Notes: generated by a model not told the origin, from the sequence alone. 64,000 bases of DNA from Asanoa iriomotensis (GCF_016862515.1 NZ_BONC01000007.1:62001-126000); one strand, 5' to 3'. Counted from the first letter of the stretch, positions 1 through 9,747 are shown. A program made the numbers and translations.

Positions 1-1163
1 AGGACGCCGACGACAAGGAACAGCACGGCGAAGAAATCCAGCGACCAGTCGGCGATCCGGACCGCGATGGCCAGGGCCAGGCCGCGTTGCCGGTCGGCGA
101 CCCCCGCGGGTGGGTTGCGCAGCACGGTCGGCGCGGCGCCGGTCTCCGGGTCGGTCAGCGCGCGCCGCAGACCGTCGGTGACGGTGACGAAGCTGTAGCC
201 ACGGGCCTGCATCATCGGGATGAACCGATCGAGGGCCTGCACCGTCTGCGCGCGGTCGCCGCCCGAGTCGTGCAGCAGCACCACGGCGCCCTCGTCGCCG
301 TCGGGGATCATGTTGGCGACGATCTGGTCGACGCCGGGCCGGGCCCAGTCCTGGCTGTCCTTGTCGTTGACGACCGTGACGTAGCCGAGCGCGCCGGCCT
401 GGGTGATCAGCCGCCAGGCGGCGTCGTCGATGGCGTCGGCCTTCGACGAGTACGGGAAGCGCAACAGCGAGCTGCGCACGCCGGCGGCTTCGGCGAGGGC
501 GAGCTGGGTCTGCGAGTACTCCATCCGGCGGCGCCACTGGGGCAGCGTCGCGACGTCCGGGTGGGTGAACGTGTGCACGCCCAGCTCATGGCCCTTGTGG
601 ACGAGCTCGCTGGCCAGCTCCGGGGAGCGGACCACCTGCGAGCCGATCACGAAGAACGTTCCCTTGGCGCCGTAGCGGTCGAGCGTGGCCAGCACCCGCG
701 GTGTCCAGGTGGGGTCCGGGCCGTCGTCGAACGTGAGGGCGATGGTCTTCGCCGGGAGGCGGTAGGAGCGGGCTTCCTGTCCCGCCGGTGCGTTGATGAT
801 CGGCCCGCCGTCGATGATCTGATCCGGGACGATCGTGGTCTCGCCCGTCTCGCCCTGGTGGTCGGGGGTGAAGCGGGCGTTCGCGTACGCCTCGACGAGC
901 AGCAGGCTGACGAAGACGAAGACCAGGACGGCGGCGACCACCCACTTGGGTCGCGGCACGACCCGCCGAGCGGGCCGTCGTGGCGGTTCCTGATCCGTGG
1001 GTACGGTGCGCGGCGGTCGCGGCGGTGGTGGTGCGTCCAGCACGACCGTGGACGGCTCGTCGAACCCGGCGAGGGCGCGCTGGGCGGGTGCCGGGCCGGT
1101 GATCTTCATGCCGGCCGGGACGCTCGCCCGGCCGCTGACGGGCTCGCCGGTCGGTGCGCTCAT
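1..1163 (-). CDS. Polysaccharide deacetylase, probably fused to a glycosyltransferase (partial)
   Basis: The gene runs off the left edge, leaving 387 codons. An N-terminal cytoplasmic Pro-rich stretch is followed by a membrane segment near residues 65-85, then a NodB-type deacetylase domain with LTFDDGPD (metal-binding Asp pair), a THPD-type histidine motif and a later LLHDSGGDR block. The visible end starts another membrane segment (ADWSLDFFAVLFLVVG). In actinobacteria this arrangement usually continues into a family 2 glycosyltransferase, so a bifunctional deacetylase/glycosyltransferase acting on cell-surface polysaccharide is likely, but the second domain lies outside the window. The ATG overlaps the TGA of the upstream gene (ATGA), so the two are probably translationally coupled. 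Confidence 0.85.
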   Translation of the reverse strand, partial: MSAPTGEPVSGRASVPAGMKITGPAPAQRALAGFDEPSTVVLDAPPPPRPPRTVPTDQEPPRRPARRVVPRPKWVVAAVLVFVFVSLLLVEAYANARFTPDHQGETGETTIVPDQIIDGGPIINAPAGQEARSYRLPAKTIALTFDDGPDPTWTPRVLATLDRYGAKGTFFVIGSQVVRSPELASELVHKGHELGVHTFTHPDVATLPQWRRRMEYSQTQLALAEAAGVRSSLLRFPYSSKADAIDDAAWRLITQAGALGYVTVVNDKDSQDWARPGVDQIVANMIPDGDEGAVVLLHDSGGDRAQTVQALDRFIPMMQARGYSFVTVTDGLRRALTDPETGAAPTVLRNPPAGVADRQRGLALAIAVRIADWSLDFFAVLFLVVGV

Positions 1164-1954
1164 GCCGCGCCGGCGGCCGGTGTGGACGGATCAGGTGTCG
1201 GCGCCGGCACACCAGGCTCCGGGTCCGGGGTGGCGGTGCCGCCGCCGGTCGAGCCGCCGTCGCCACCGCCCGCCCCGGTGCCGCCAGTGTCGGTGCCACC
1301 GCCGTCGGAGGGTGCGCCGCTGCCGCCCGTCGCACCGCCACCGGTCTCGCCGCCTCCGGTGCCTCCGGTGCCTCCGGGGGGCTGGTCGGCCGACCCGCCG
1401 CCGCCGTTGCCGGGCTCGGGCCCGGCGGGCGGCTCGGTGGGTGGGTCGGTCGGCTGCGGGGTCGGTGTGCCCTCGGGCGGGCGCGTCGGCTCGCTGGTCA
1501 CCGGAGGTGGCGAGACCGGTTGGGTGCCCTTGGTCGGGCTCGGCGTCGGCTTGGCCGTCACCGCGATGGCCGAGGTGCGCAGCACGCTGGTGCCGGCCCG
1601 CACCGGTGCCGGCGGTAGGGGGGCCACGAACGGCCCCGGGCTCGGCGGACGGAACGAAGTCCGCTCGGGCGTCTGAGTCGGCGCCTCGTCGGCCTGCAGG
1701 GCGCGGTCGGGGAACGGCATCAGCGCGTGCGGCAGAGCGGGGCCGCCGGCGATGCTCACACCGACCAGCGCGGTGTAGCCGAGGCAGACGGCGCCGATTC
1801 CGTACGCGACAAAGCGCACCAGCCGCCGGCGGCGGCCGGTCTCGTCGACGAACACGGGCGCCGCCGCCTCTTGCCCGAGCATTACTCCAGGCGAGTCGAG
1901 CGGCTCCGCGGCACTGACGATTACCTCGGTTTCGGGTTCGTGGTCGGGAGTCAC
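1160..1954 (-). CDS. Pro/Gly/Thr-rich single-pass membrane protein, unknown function
   Basis: A 264-residue protein of unknown function. A charged N-terminus with a basic RRRRL stretch leads into one membrane segment (VAYGIGAVCLGYTALVGV). The remaining outer part is low-complexity Pro/Thr/Gly sequence, consistent with a wall-spanning linker. The GTG start is chosen because TACGCT lies 7 nt upstream, the leaderless pattern seen at several genes here; an in-frame ATG at 2059 would add 35 unlikely residues. It overlaps the deacetylase gene by 4 bp, so the two probably serve the same envelope process. No catalytic motif is visible. Confidence 0.6.
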   Translation of the reverse strand: MTPDHEPETEVIVSAAEPLDSPGVMLGQEAAAPVFVDETGRRRRLVRFVAYGIGAVCLGYTALVGVSIAGGPALPHALMPFPDRALQADEAPTQTPERTSFRPPSPGPFVAPLPPAPVRAGTSVLRTSAIAVTAKPTPSPTKGTQPVSPPPVTSEPTRPPEGTPTPQPTDPPTEPPAGPEPGNGGGGSADQPPGGTGGTGGGETGGGATGGSGAPSDGGGTDTGGTGAGGGDGGSTGGGTATPDPEPGVPAPTPDPSTPAAGAA

Positions 1955-1961
1955 GCCGGGA

Positions 1962-1967
1962 AGCGTA
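1962..1967 (-). promoter_or_regulatory. Putative -10 (TACGCT), leaderless start
   Basis: The TANNNT hexamer sits 7 nt before the GTG of the Pro-rich membrane protein. No -35 or ribosome binding site is visible. Confidence 0.35.
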
Positions 1968-2280
1968 AGGAGCACTCTCCGCAATCCGGAGACGCAGATC
2001 ACCCGGCGGGGTTCAACGGGCCAGCCGGGAAAAATGCCCGAACCGGCCGTCACCATCACAAGCTATCCACATGCGTGTCGCCGGCGACCCCGTGACCACC
2101 ACCCTGACCAGCGTTGACGTCGACCACTCGAATCGGTGACGGCCGACCGCCGCGAAGCGTGTTGTCCGGTACGCGACACTTGCCGCTCTTGTTCGGCGAT
2201 GCTCGCGTCGGGAATCCGACCATATTTTTGGACCACGTCACCCGTTGTGCGGGTGATCGCCGATCGTTAAGCTCTCATGT

Positions 2281-2340
2281 GCGCGCCCCTATCGCCCGCT
2301 TCCCCCGTGGCAGGCGATCGGGGCGCGCCCTTTCTTTCTT
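2281..2340 (+). ncRNA. Candidate small RNA or orphan intrinsic terminator with C-rich loop
   Basis: This lies in a gap of about 400 bp between two minus-strand genes (1955-2363). Arms 2281-2296 and 2313-2328 pair over 15 positions with one mismatch. The 16-nt loop carries CCCCC, and CCTTTCTTTCTT follows on the plus strand. No plus-strand gene ends here. TAAGCT at 2269-2274 with TTGTGC 18 nt further up is a possible promoter placing the transcript start near 2281. C-run loops recall the actinobacterial 6C RNA, but that match is from memory only. The rest of the gap shows no other feature. Confidence 0.4.
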
Positions 2341-2363
2341 GGTGAAAGATCACCGAAGAAATT

Positions 2364-3131
2364 TCACGCCATGCGTGCAGTTGGCGACGTTCCGTAGCGC
2401 TCGGCCATCATCGCCTTGAGCCCCGCCGGAAATCGCTCCTTCGACCGCAGATGCGCCGCCAACAGCGCGCGCTGTGCACCCGCGTCACCGGCGAACGCCG
2501 CGACCGACTCGGCCGGGTGCGTGTTCGCGACCGCGAGGATCGCGCCGGCCGCGCCCACCGCGCCCGCCATCAGCAGCAGCGCGCTCGACCCGACGTAGAC
2601 GGCGCGGTCCCAGACAGCCAACTCCTGCAGCAGGCGTTCGGCCGAACCGGTCGAGTCCTTCAGGCCCGCGATCGGCAGATCTGGCAGCGCGGCGACGGGA
2701 ACCTCGCCGCCGGCCGTACCCGGGAAGTGGTAGGCCAGCACCGGCGCGGCGCCGGCGGCCTTCGCCGCGGCGTCGAAGTAGGCGGTGAGGTCGCCGGGGC
2801 GCCGTGGGGGAGCGACGAGCACCGCGTCGGCACCGGCGCCGACCGCGGCCGCGATGCGGGCCGCCGCCGCACCCCGCCACGCGCCGCTGGCGCCGGTCAC
2901 CACGGGCACCGAGGCCGGCAGGGCGGTGCGGACCGCGGCGGTGAGGCCGGCCAACTCGGCGTCGGTGAGCGTGTCGGACTCGCCGGTGCTGCCACCCACG
3001 AGCACGGCTTGGACGCCCTCGCCGGCAAGTCGGGCCGCGTGTGCCGCGGTGGCGGGCGCGTCGACCGCGCCGTCGTCGTCGAACAGGGTCACCAGCGCCA
3101 CCGCGACGCCGGTCCACAGGGGCTCGGTCAC
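2364..3131 (-). CDS. Dihydrodipicolinate synthase-like aldolase/lyase (DapA family)
   Basis: A TIM-barrel protein of 255 residues, somewhat shorter than the usual 290. It shows the family layout: GGSTGES substrate loop, a YHFP tyrosine motif and GLKDSTG carrying the Schiff-base lysine. Relatives include dihydrodipicolinate synthase, N-acetylneuraminate lyase and KDG aldolase. The short length and lack of neighbouring lysine genes argue for a side-pathway lyase rather than the main DapA. The GTG at 3131 is preferred because TAGCGT lies 7 nt upstream; a GTG at 3140 is the alternative. The gene follows the mannosyltransferase gene after only 10 bp. Confidence 0.75.
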   Translation of the reverse strand: MTEPLWTGVAVALVTLFDDDGAVDAPATAAHAARLAGEGVQAVLVGGSTGESDTLTDAELAGLTAAVRTALPASVPVVTGASGAWRGAAAARIAAAVGAGADAVLVAPPRRPGDLTAYFDAAAKAAGAAPVLAYHFPGTAGGEVPVAALPDLPIAGLKDSTGSAERLLQELAVWDRAVYVGSSALLLMAGAVGAAGAILAVANTHPAESVAAFAGDAGAQRALLAAHLRSKERFPAGLKAMMAERYGTSPTARMA

Positions 3132-3138
3132 GAACCCC

Positions 3139-3144
3139 ACGCTA
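3139..3144 (-). promoter_or_regulatory. Putative -10 (TAGCGT), leaderless start
   Basis: The TANNNT hexamer is 7 nt before the GTG at 3131 and overlaps the stop codon of the upstream mannosyltransferase gene. Confidence 0.3.
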
Positions 3145-4818
3145 TATCCAGCGGGAGCCCAGCCACATGCGGTGTGACCAGTCCGCGTACGGCATGACGT
3201 CGCCGACGAAGACCTTGAAGAAATAGGCGAAACAGAGCACGAACAGCAGCAGGTACGCGCCCGCGACCACGCCGCCGATCAGCCGCCGGTCGGCCAGCTT
3301 GCGCGCGGTCTCGGGGCTCGGCGTGCCGGACGGTCTGGTCGCCGGGTACATGATCGCGCCGAGCACGTAGACCACCGCCAGCACCATGAACGGCAGTGCG
3401 GGCGCGGTGTAGAAGGAGAACATCGTGCGGCCGTTGTCGATCGCGTACCAGAACCACGGCGCCAGGCCGAAGAACACCATCAGCAGGATCGCGCCGGCCC
3501 GCCAGTCGCGCCGGGAGATGCCGAGCCAGACCAGCCCGGCCAGCGCCGGCAGGAACGACCACCACAGCACCGGCGTGCCGAGCAGCAGCACCTCGGAGGC
3601 GCAGGAGTCGGCGCCGCAGGTGCCGGTGTTGGACCAGTAGAACGCGACCGGGCGGCCGAGCAGCAGCCACTGCCAGGGCCACGACTGGTAGGTGTGCTTG
3701 GTGTCGAGGCCCTCGTGGAACTTGAAGGCCTCCTGGTGGTAGTGCAGGAGGTTGTGCAGCGCGCCGATGACCGGCGGCTCGGGCCGGCCGCTGTCGGCGA
3801 GCCAGTGCCGGTAGAACCCGTCGTCGGTGAGCAGCCATCCGCTCCAGCTCGCCACGTAGACGAGGAACGCGACCACCACGAACATGGCGATCCAGCCGAA
3901 CTCGTCGAGGAACGTGTCGCGGACGGGGTGCCGGGTGCCGACGGTGCGGCGGGCGCCGTATTCCCACCAGAGGATGAGGACCACGAACGCCGGCAGGAAG
4001 AACAGCGCGCTCCACTTGACCGAGACGGCGCAGCCGAACAGCACCGCGGCCGCGAGCCGCCACCAGGGGAACGCGAAGCCCAGCCGGCCGGCGCGGCCCA
4101 GGCGGGTCGGGTCGAGGCCGTTCTCCATGGCCGTCAGCCAGCGGCGCCGGCGGCTGTCGCGGTCGGCGACCAGCGCGGCGAACGCGCCGAGGATGAACAG
4201 CAGCAGGAAGATGTCGAGGATGGCGGTGCGGGACAGGACGAGGTGGAAGCCGTCGAGCGCGAGCAGCAGGCCGGCGGCGGCGCCGAGCACCGTCGAGCCG
4301 AACATCCGGCGGGCCACCCGCACCATGATCAGCACGGAGACGGTGCCGGCGACCGCGGCGGAGAAGCGCCAGCCCAGCTCCGGAGCGGCGGTCCACAGGT
4401 GACCGGCGGCGCTGACGTTGCCGTCGGCGTCCTGGTAGCCGAACATCCACTCGCCGACGGCGATCAGCCACTTGCCGAGCGGCGGGTGGACCACGTACGA
4501 GGCGACGTTGTCCTTGTAGTTCCATTCGACGCCCTTGCTCAGCAGGCCGTAGGCGTCCTTGGCGTAGTAGGTCTCGTCGAAGATCTTGCCAGGCGGGTTG
4601 GACAGCCCGACGAACCGCACCAGCGTGGCGACCGCGACGACGACGCCGGTGACCGCCCACGACCACGGGTCGCGGCGGGCGTCGAACGGCAGCAGCCGGC
4701 GCCGGACGCTGTCGGGGACCGCCTCGGTGCGGGCGGGTATGCCGGAGGGCAGCTCCGGTGCCGCGGCCTCGTCGGGCCTGGCCTCGGGGCTCGCTACGCT
4801 CGTCGCCGCCAGGGTCAC
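3142..4818 (-). CDS. Dolichyl-phosphate-mannose-protein mannosyltransferase (PMT family)
   Basis: A 558-residue polytopic membrane enzyme of the GT39 family. It transfers mannose from a polyprenyl phosphate carrier to Ser/Thr of secreted proteins. The first outer loop has the FDETYYAKDAYG acidic motif near residue 80 and HPPLGKWLI, both typical of PMTs. About eleven hydrophobic segments follow. The GTG start is supported by TACGAT 6 nt upstream. It is divergent from rsmI, an arrangement also known around the mycobacterial homologue Rv1002c. The N-terminal 45 residues are acidic and cytoplasmic. Confidence 0.92.
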   Translation of the reverse strand: MTLAATSVASPEARPDEAAAPELPSGIPARTEAVPDSVRRRLLPFDARRDPWSWAVTGVVVAVATLVRFVGLSNPPGKIFDETYYAKDAYGLLSKGVEWNYKDNVASYVVHPPLGKWLIAVGEWMFGYQDADGNVSAAGHLWTAAPELGWRFSAAVAGTVSVLIMVRVARRMFGSTVLGAAAGLLLALDGFHLVLSRTAILDIFLLLFILGAFAALVADRDSRRRRWLTAMENGLDPTRLGRAGRLGFAFPWWRLAAAVLFGCAVSVKWSALFFLPAFVVLILWWEYGARRTVGTRHPVRDTFLDEFGWIAMFVVVAFLVYVASWSGWLLTDDGFYRHWLADSGRPEPPVIGALHNLLHYHQEAFKFHEGLDTKHTYQSWPWQWLLLGRPVAFYWSNTGTCGADSCASEVLLLGTPVLWWSFLPALAGLVWLGISRRDWRAGAILLMVFFGLAPWFWYAIDNGRTMFSFYTAPALPFMVLAVVYVLGAIMYPATRPSGTPSPETARKLADRRLIGGVVAGAYLLLFVLCFAYFFKVFVGDVMPYADWSHRMWLGSRWI

Positions 4819-4824
4819 CCCGCG

Positions 4825-4830
4825 ATCGTA
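4825..4830 (-). promoter_or_regulatory. Putative -10 (TACGAT), leaderless start
   Basis: TANNNT hexamer 6 nt before the GTG of the protein mannosyltransferase gene. Confidence 0.4.
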
Positions 4831-4903
4831 GGCTGCCGGGACCGAATTGGGGGGTTCGGCAGGCAGGCTATGAGCGGACCGGTTGATTAGCAGGGGATGT
4901 GAA

Positions 4904-5752
4904 GTGTCCGAAGAGAGCCGGATCGGGCGATTGGTTCTGGTTGGTGCGCCGCTCGGCAACCCCGGTGACGCCTCCACGCGGATGCGCGACGCCCTGGCCG
5001 GGGCCGATGTGGTCGGCGCCGAGGACACCCGGCGGCTGACCCGGCTGGCGCGTGACCTCGGGATCACTGTGGGTGGTCGGATCGTCTCCTATTTCGAGGG
5101 CAACGAGGAGCGGCGTACGCCCGAACTCGTCGACGCCATGCGCGATGGCGCGCTGGTCGCCCTGGTCACCGACGGCGGCATGCCGAGCGTCTCCGACCCC
5201 GGCTACCGGCTGGTGCGCGCCGCGCTCGACGCCGGCCTGCCGGTCACCGCGGCGCCGGGCCCGAGCGCCGTGACCACCGCGCTGGCCCTCTCCGGCCTGC
5301 CCACCGACCGGTTCTGCTTCGAGGGCTTCCTGCCCCGCACGGGCGCCGCGCGGCGGTCCCGGCTCGCGGCCCTCGCCGCCGAGGAGCGCACGCTCGTCTT
5401 CTTCGAGGCGCCGCACCGGCTGGCCGCGATGCTCGCCGACCTGGCCGCGGCGTTCGGCGCCGACCGGCCGGCCGCGGTCTGCCGCGAGCTGACCAAGACC
5501 TACGAGGAGGTGGTCCGCCGGCCGCTGGGCGGGCTCGCCGGGTGGGCCGCCGACGGCGAGCCCAAGGGCGAGATCACGCTGGTGGTCGCCGGCGCGCCCC
5601 CGGTCGCGGCCGCCCGGCCGTCCGACGAGGCGTTGCGCGCCGAGGTCGCCGAGGCCGAGGCGGCGGGCAGCTCACGGCGCGACGCGATCGCCGCGGTGGC
5701 GGAGCGGCACGGTGTGCGCAGGCGCGAGGTCTACGCGATCGTGCATCAGTAG
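4904..5752 (+). CDS. rsmI: 16S rRNA (cytidine-1402 2'-O)-methyltransferase RsmI
   Basis: A 282-residue SAM-dependent methyltransferase of the tetrapyrrole-methylase fold that methylates C1402 of 16S rRNA. Family motifs are GAPLGNPGD at the N-terminus, AEDTRR, TDGGMPSVSDPG and PGPSAVTTALALSG, with a C-terminal helical region after EITLVV. The GTG start has AGGGG 7 nt upstream; a TTG at 4883 in frame is less well placed. The gene is convergent with the next gene, and the two overlap by 7 bp at their ends. Confidence 0.95.
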   Translation: MSEESRIGRLVLVGAPLGNPGDASTRMRDALAGADVVGAEDTRRLTRLARDLGITVGGRIVSYFEGNEERRTPELVDAMRDGALVALVTDGGMPSVSDPGYRLVRAALDAGLPVTAAPGPSAVTTALALSGLPTDRFCFEGFLPRTGAARRSRLAALAAEERTLVFFEAPHRLAAMLADLAAAFGADRPAAVCRELTKTYEEVVRRPLGGLAGWAADGEPKGEITLVVAGAPPVAAARPSDEALRAEVAEAEAAGSSRRDAIAAVAERHGVRRREVYAIVHQ

Positions 5753-6546
5753 GTAGCGGCGAGGAAACCCACCGTGACCAGCAGCGGGGCGGCCAGGCCG
5801 CAGACCGCGGCGGTGCGCCGGGCACGCCGGTCCTCCAGGCGCAGCGCGCCGGTCGCGAAGACGATGCCGAGGCCACAGAGCAGCACCAGCATGATGCCGA
5901 GCAGCCAGCGCAGCGTGTTGACGGTCCGGTTGTCGAGGTAGGCGGCACCGCTGCCGGCGTTGACCATCTGCGCCCGCACCTGGGTGCCCGGGGCCGTCTG
6001 TGTGCCGGGCACGCCGAGCACGCGTACCAACTCGGTGGTGTAACGCCCGTCCTCGGCGGTGAACGACCCGCGGCAGCGCTGGGTGACGCCGGCGCCGACG
6101 CAGCCGGCCACCGTCGCCGTGCCGGTGTCGCCGCGACCGACCGCGAGCCAGATCGGCTCGGCGGTGACCCAGGCGAAGAACGTGCCGCTGAGCGCGAGCA
6201 CGACCAGCATCGCGAGCGCGGCGCGGAGCTGGCGCGGCTTGCGCGGCCGGCGTGCCCGCGCGGCCGCGTGCCGGTTGGGCCGGGCGGCGGCGCGGCGCGC
6301 CCGGACGACCAGCCGGGCCGGCGACCAGGTCTCCCGGTCGACCTCCTCGGTCGCCCACAGGTCGTCGCCGACCGAGGTGCCCGGCGCGCGCGGCGCGGGC
6401 GGGGCCGCGTCGCGCAGGGTGTCGACCGCGAGGCCCACCGCTGGGCCGGCCGAGTCCCAGGGCCGGTCCGGCTCGTTGGCTGGTGCGGCGATGTCCGGCT
6501 CGCCGGCGGTCTCGGGTCGTTCGGGCGTCGCGCTCACAAATCTCAT
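5746..6546 (-). CDS. Membrane protein with three hydrophobic segments, unknown function
   Basis: A 266-residue protein. The first 125 residues are cytoplasmic, Pro/Ala-rich and then strongly basic (RARRAAARPNRHAAARARR). A membrane segment (LAMLVVLALSGTFFAWV) leads to an outer domain of about 90 residues containing two cysteines (GCVGAGVTQRCRG), which could form a disulfide. Two membrane segments then close the C-terminus (LLGIMLVLLCGLGIVF and AAVCGLAAPLLVTVGF). No family is recognised. It is divergent from metG and overlaps rsmI at its 3' end. Confidence 0.7.
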   Translation of the reverse strand: MRFVSATPERPETAGEPDIAAPANEPDRPWDSAGPAVGLAVDTLRDAAPPAPRAPGTSVGDDLWATEEVDRETWSPARLVVRARRAAARPNRHAAARARRPRKPRQLRAALAMLVVLALSGTFFAWVTAEPIWLAVGRGDTGTATVAGCVGAGVTQRCRGSFTAEDGRYTTELVRVLGVPGTQTAPGTQVRAQMVNAGSGAAYLDNRTVNTLRWLLGIMLVLLCGLGIVFATGALRLEDRRARRTAAVCGLAAPLLVTVGFLAATY

Positions 6547-6659
6547 TGGACAACGCCTCACGTCACCCTTCGTGCAGGTAAAGGGCGTGTCGTAGGATAA
6601 ATCCGGACAATGCCGGTCTGGGTGTGCGGGCTCGCTGGCCGCGCTCGTTCGCGGCTTAC

Positions 6660-6665
6660 TACCCT
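6660..6665 (+). promoter_or_regulatory. Putative -10 (TACCCT), leaderless metG start
   Basis: TANNNT hexamer 7 nt before the metG ATG. A second -10-like TAGGAT lies at 6593-6598, so two starts of transcription are possible. Confidence 0.35.
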
Positions 6666-6672
6666 TGCGGCC

Positions 6673-8469
6673 ATGAGTCACGTTCTCGCCGCGGTCGCCT
6701 GGCCCTACGCCAACGGCCCGCGTCACATCGGCCATGTTTCCGGCTTCGGCGTCCCCGCCGACGTGTTCAGCCGTTACATGCGCATGGCCGGGCACGACGT
6801 GCTCATGGTGTCGGGCACCGACGAACACGGCACGCCGATCCAGGTGCAGGCCGACAGCGAGGGGCTGACCCCGCGCGAGCTGGCCGACCGCTACAACCGG
6901 GTGATCGTCGAGGACCTGCACGGGCTCGGTCTCTCTTACGACCTGTTCACCCGCACCACGACGGGCAACCACTACCAGGTCGTGCAGGACCTGTTCGACG
7001 GGCTCTACCGCAACGGCTACATCATCGCGAAGACCACGCTCGGCGCGATCTCGCCGTCGACCGGGCGCACGCTGCCCGACCGCTACATCGAGGGCACGTG
7101 CCCGATCTGCGGGTACGGCAGCGCGCGCGGCGACCAGTGCGACAACTGCGGCAACCAGCTCGACCCCGAGCAGCTGATCAACCCGCGGTCCCGGATCAAC
7201 GGCGAGACGCCGGAGTTCGTGGAGACCGAGCACTTCTTCCTCGACCTGCCCGCGGTGGCCGAGGCGCTGGCCGCCTGGCTGGACACCCGCGAGGGCTGGC
7301 GCCCCAACGTGCTGCGGTTCTCCCGCAACCTGCTCGACGACCTGCAGCCCCGGGCGATCACCCGCGACCTGGAGTGGGGCGTGCCGATCCCGCTCGACGG
7401 CTGGCGCGACCGCTCCGACAAGCGGATCTACGTCTGGTTCGACGCGGTGATCGGCTACCTGTCCGCCTCGATCGAGTGGGCCCGCCGCTCCGGCGACCCG
7501 TCGGCCTGGAAGCGGTGGTGGTCGGCCGAGGGCGAGGGCAAGGACGCCGCCGCGTACTACTTCATGGGCAAGGACAACATCGTCTTCCACTCGGTGATCT
7601 GGCCCGCGATCCTGCTCGGCTACTCGGGCCAGGGCGCGCGCGGCGGCTCGCCGGGCGACCTGGGTGCGCTCAACCTGCCGACCGAGGTGGTATCCAGCGA
7701 GTTCCTGACCATGGAGGGGCGCAAGTTCTCGTCGTCCCGGCAGGTCGTCATCTACGTGCGGGACTTCCTCGAGCGGTACGACGCCGACGCGCTGCGCTAC
7801 TTCATCGCGGTCGCGGGGCCGGAGAGCCAGGACACCGACTTCACCTGGTCCGAGTTCCTCCGCCGCAACAACGACGAGCTGGTGGCCGGCTGGGGCAACC
7901 TGGTCAACCGGTCCGTCTCGATGGCGGCGAAGAACTTCGGGGAGATCCCGGCCGCCGGGCCGTTGACCGACGCGGACGAGGCCCTGCTGGCCGTGGCCAG
8001 GACCGGCTTCCGCACGGTCGGCGAGCTGATCGGGAAGCACCGGCAGAAGCAGGCGATCGGCGAGGCGATGCGGGTGGTCGCCGAGGCCAACAAATACCTC
8101 TCCGAGCAGGCGCCGTGGAAGCTCAAGGACGCGGCCGACAAGCCGCGGATGGGCACGATCCTGCACGTGGCGCTGCAGGTCGTCAGCGACGCCAACACGC
8201 TGCTGACGCCGTTCCTGCCGCACTCCGCGCAGAAGGTGCACGAGCTGCTCGGCGGCACCGGCGTGCACGCCCCGATGCCGAACATCGAAGAGGTGTCGGA
8301 CCTCGACGGCGGGCCGGCGTACCCGGTGCTGACCGGCGACTACACGGTCGGCGCGCGCTGGGAGTCGGTGCCGATCGAGGCCGGCCGCCCGCTGAAGGCA
8401 CCGAAGCCGGTGTTCCGCAAGCTGGAGCCGTCGATCGTGGACGAGGAACTGGCCCGCCTCGGCAACTAG
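6673..8469 (+). CDS. metG: Methionine-tRNA ligase
   Basis: A 598-residue class I aminoacyl-tRNA synthetase charging tRNA-Met. HIGH is at residues 18-21. A zinc knuckle with CPICG and CDNCGNQ lies near residue 143, and the KMSKS-equivalent is KFSSS near residue 353, a usual variant in MetG. The anticodon-binding helical domain follows; there is no C-terminal EMAP-like tRNA-binding domain. The ATG at 6673 begins the conserved [12 protein letters not shown] strand; an upstream in-frame ATG at 6610 would add 21 residues with no family support. No ribosome binding site is seen, consistent with a leaderless mRNA. Confidence 0.97.
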   Translation: MSHVLAAVAWPYANGPRHIGHVSGFGVPADVFSRYMRMAGHDVLMVSGTDEHGTPIQVQADSEGLTPRELADRYNRVIVEDLHGLGLSYDLFTRTTTGNHYQVVQDLFDGLYRNGYIIAKTTLGAISPSTGRTLPDRYIEGTCPICGYGSARGDQCDNCGNQLDPEQLINPRSRINGETPEFVETEHFFLDLPAVAEALAAWLDTREGWRPNVLRFSRNLLDDLQPRAITRDLEWGVPIPLDGWRDRSDKRIYVWFDAVIGYLSASIEWARRSGDPSAWKRWWSAEGEGKDAAAYYFMGKDNIVFHSVIWPAILLGYSGQGARGGSPGDLGALNLPTEVVSSEFLTMEGRKFSSSRQVVIYVRDFLERYDADALRYFIAVAGPESQDTDFTWSEFLRRNNDELVAGWGNLVNRSVSMAAKNFGEIPAAGPLTDADEALLAVARTGFRTVGELIGKHRQKQAIGEAMRVVAEANKYLSEQAPWKLKDAADKPRMGTILHVALQVVSDANTLLTPFLPHSAQKVHELLGGTGVHAPMPNIEEVSDLDGGPAYPVLTGDYTVGARWESVPIEAGRPLKAPKPVFRKLEPSIVDEELARLGN

Positions 8470-9740
8470 ATCTCGTAGCGGTTGTCGATCACCTGGCGGT
8501 CGGTGACCTCGCCGAGCGGCGCCCAGGTCTCGTAGACGCCGCGCTCGTAGCACTGGGCGCCCAGCCGGGCCACCGACTCCGGGTCGGGGCGGCACAGCCG
8601 CAGCCGGAGCCAGCCGGACTCCTGCCGGAGCACCAGGCAGGGCGCGTCGCGCCAGCGGCCGTACTCGTTGCGCCGGGCGAGGGTGTCCACCGGGTAGCGG
8701 GCCGCCCGGGTCATCGCCAGCACCCGGAACTCGCCCGGCGGGTCGGCGACCGCGACGACCTCCTCACCGCGGTACGTGCCGACCAGGTGCACCGCCGACT
8801 GCTGCTCGCCGATCTGCACGTACTCCTGGTCGGGTGAGATGCCCGGCAGCTCGGAGAGCAGGTCACGCCAGCGCGGGCCGGCCATCCGCAGCCAGCCGCG
8901 CTGCTCCGGCTGGAACGAGTAGAGGATCGCCTCGTCGCCGTCGGCGGTGTAGGCGACCAGGGTCGCGTTCGCCGGCATCGGCAGCTCGGTGAAGTTGCTG
9001 GTGACGAACTCGGGGATGACGTGCCGGCCGCTCGGCGCGAAGCCGGTGCCGAGCACGGGTGCCCCCATCCGGTCGTGCGCCGGCATCGTGACCAGGCCCG
9101 GATAGCGGTCGTACGCGGGCACGTCGAAGTCGGACGGGTCGACGGCGCGCCAGCGCAGCGCGAACGCGATGTCCTCGCGGTCCCGGCCGTTGTCGGCCTC
9201 TGTGCGCAGCAGCTGCAGGTCAGCCGGGGTGCGCAGGTGTGCGACGTCGTACTCCCGGTAGCAGAACCCGTGCGGCAGGCGGCCCCGCAGGTAGGCCGCG
9301 ACCTGGTTGGCCGAGAGGTGCTTGACCATCCGGGTGCCGCGCCGGATGTGCGCGCTGGACCGCACCCCGACCAGGATCGGGTCGCCGGCCGACGACGGGT
9401 TCTGGCTGCGGTTGTGCACCTCGCGCCAGCCGACCGCGCGGCTCAGCGGCAGCGTCAGCGGGTCGTCCGGCTCCTCGCGCCCGTCGTGGTGCGCTCGGTC
9501 CGCGTGGTGCGGGTCGGCCGGCCGGCCGTTGACCGCGGTCACCTCGGTGACGTGGGTGAACCGGTGGTACGGGTAGCGCGCACCCGGTCGCGGGTCGCGT
9601 TCGAAGCCGTCGTCCGGCTCGGCGCTGAACACCTCGTACGCGGCGCCCCGGGCGATCTCGACAGCCGGGTAGGTCGCGTCGCCGAGGGTGACGCGCAGAT
9701 CGGTGGCGGAAGTCGTGCGTTCCTGGGGGGTGACCTGCAC
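8466..9740 (-). CDS. Conserved hypothetical protein
   Basis: A 424-residue soluble protein with no signal peptide or membrane segment, not recognised. It is rich in Arg, Asp and Tyr and has a mixed alpha/beta composition without an obvious catalytic motif; its C-terminal third carries a Trp-rich region ([16 protein letters not shown]). The GTG at 9740 is chosen because TAAGGT lies 7 nt upstream; an ATG at 9776 is the alternative. Its stop codon shares the tetranucleotide CTAG with the metG stop, so the two convergent genes overlap by 4 bp. Confidence 0.7.
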   Translation of the reverse strand: MQVTPQERTTSATDLRVTLGDATYPAVEIARGAAYEVFSAEPDDGFERDPRPGARYPYHRFTHVTEVTAVNGRPADPHHADRAHHDGREEPDDPLTLPLSRAVGWREVHNRSQNPSSAGDPILVGVRSSAHIRRGTRMVKHLSANQVAAYLRGRLPHGFCYREYDVAHLRTPADLQLLRTEADNGRDREDIAFALRWRAVDPSDFDVPAYDRYPGLVTMPAHDRMGAPVLGTGFAPSGRHVIPEFVTSNFTELPMPANATLVAYTADGDEAILYSFQPEQRGWLRMAGPRWRDLLSELPGISPDQEYVQIGEQQSAVHLVGTYRGEEVVAVADPPGEFRVLAMTRAARYPVDTLARRNEYGRWRDAPCLVLRQESGWLRLRLCRPDPESVARLGAQCYERGVYETWAPLGEVTDRQVIDNRYEI

Positions 9741-9747
9741 CCGGCAG

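Noticed and set aside
87-1676. Long plus-strand open frame over the left end
   Set aside because: It is antisense to two minus-strand genes with clear domains and has low-complexity Gly/Pro/Arg composition, as expected from a high-GC shadow frame.
5746-8595. 949-codon minus-strand frame antisense to metG
   Set aside because: Only its last 266 codons (from 6546) look like a protein. The rest mirrors metG and has no family features.
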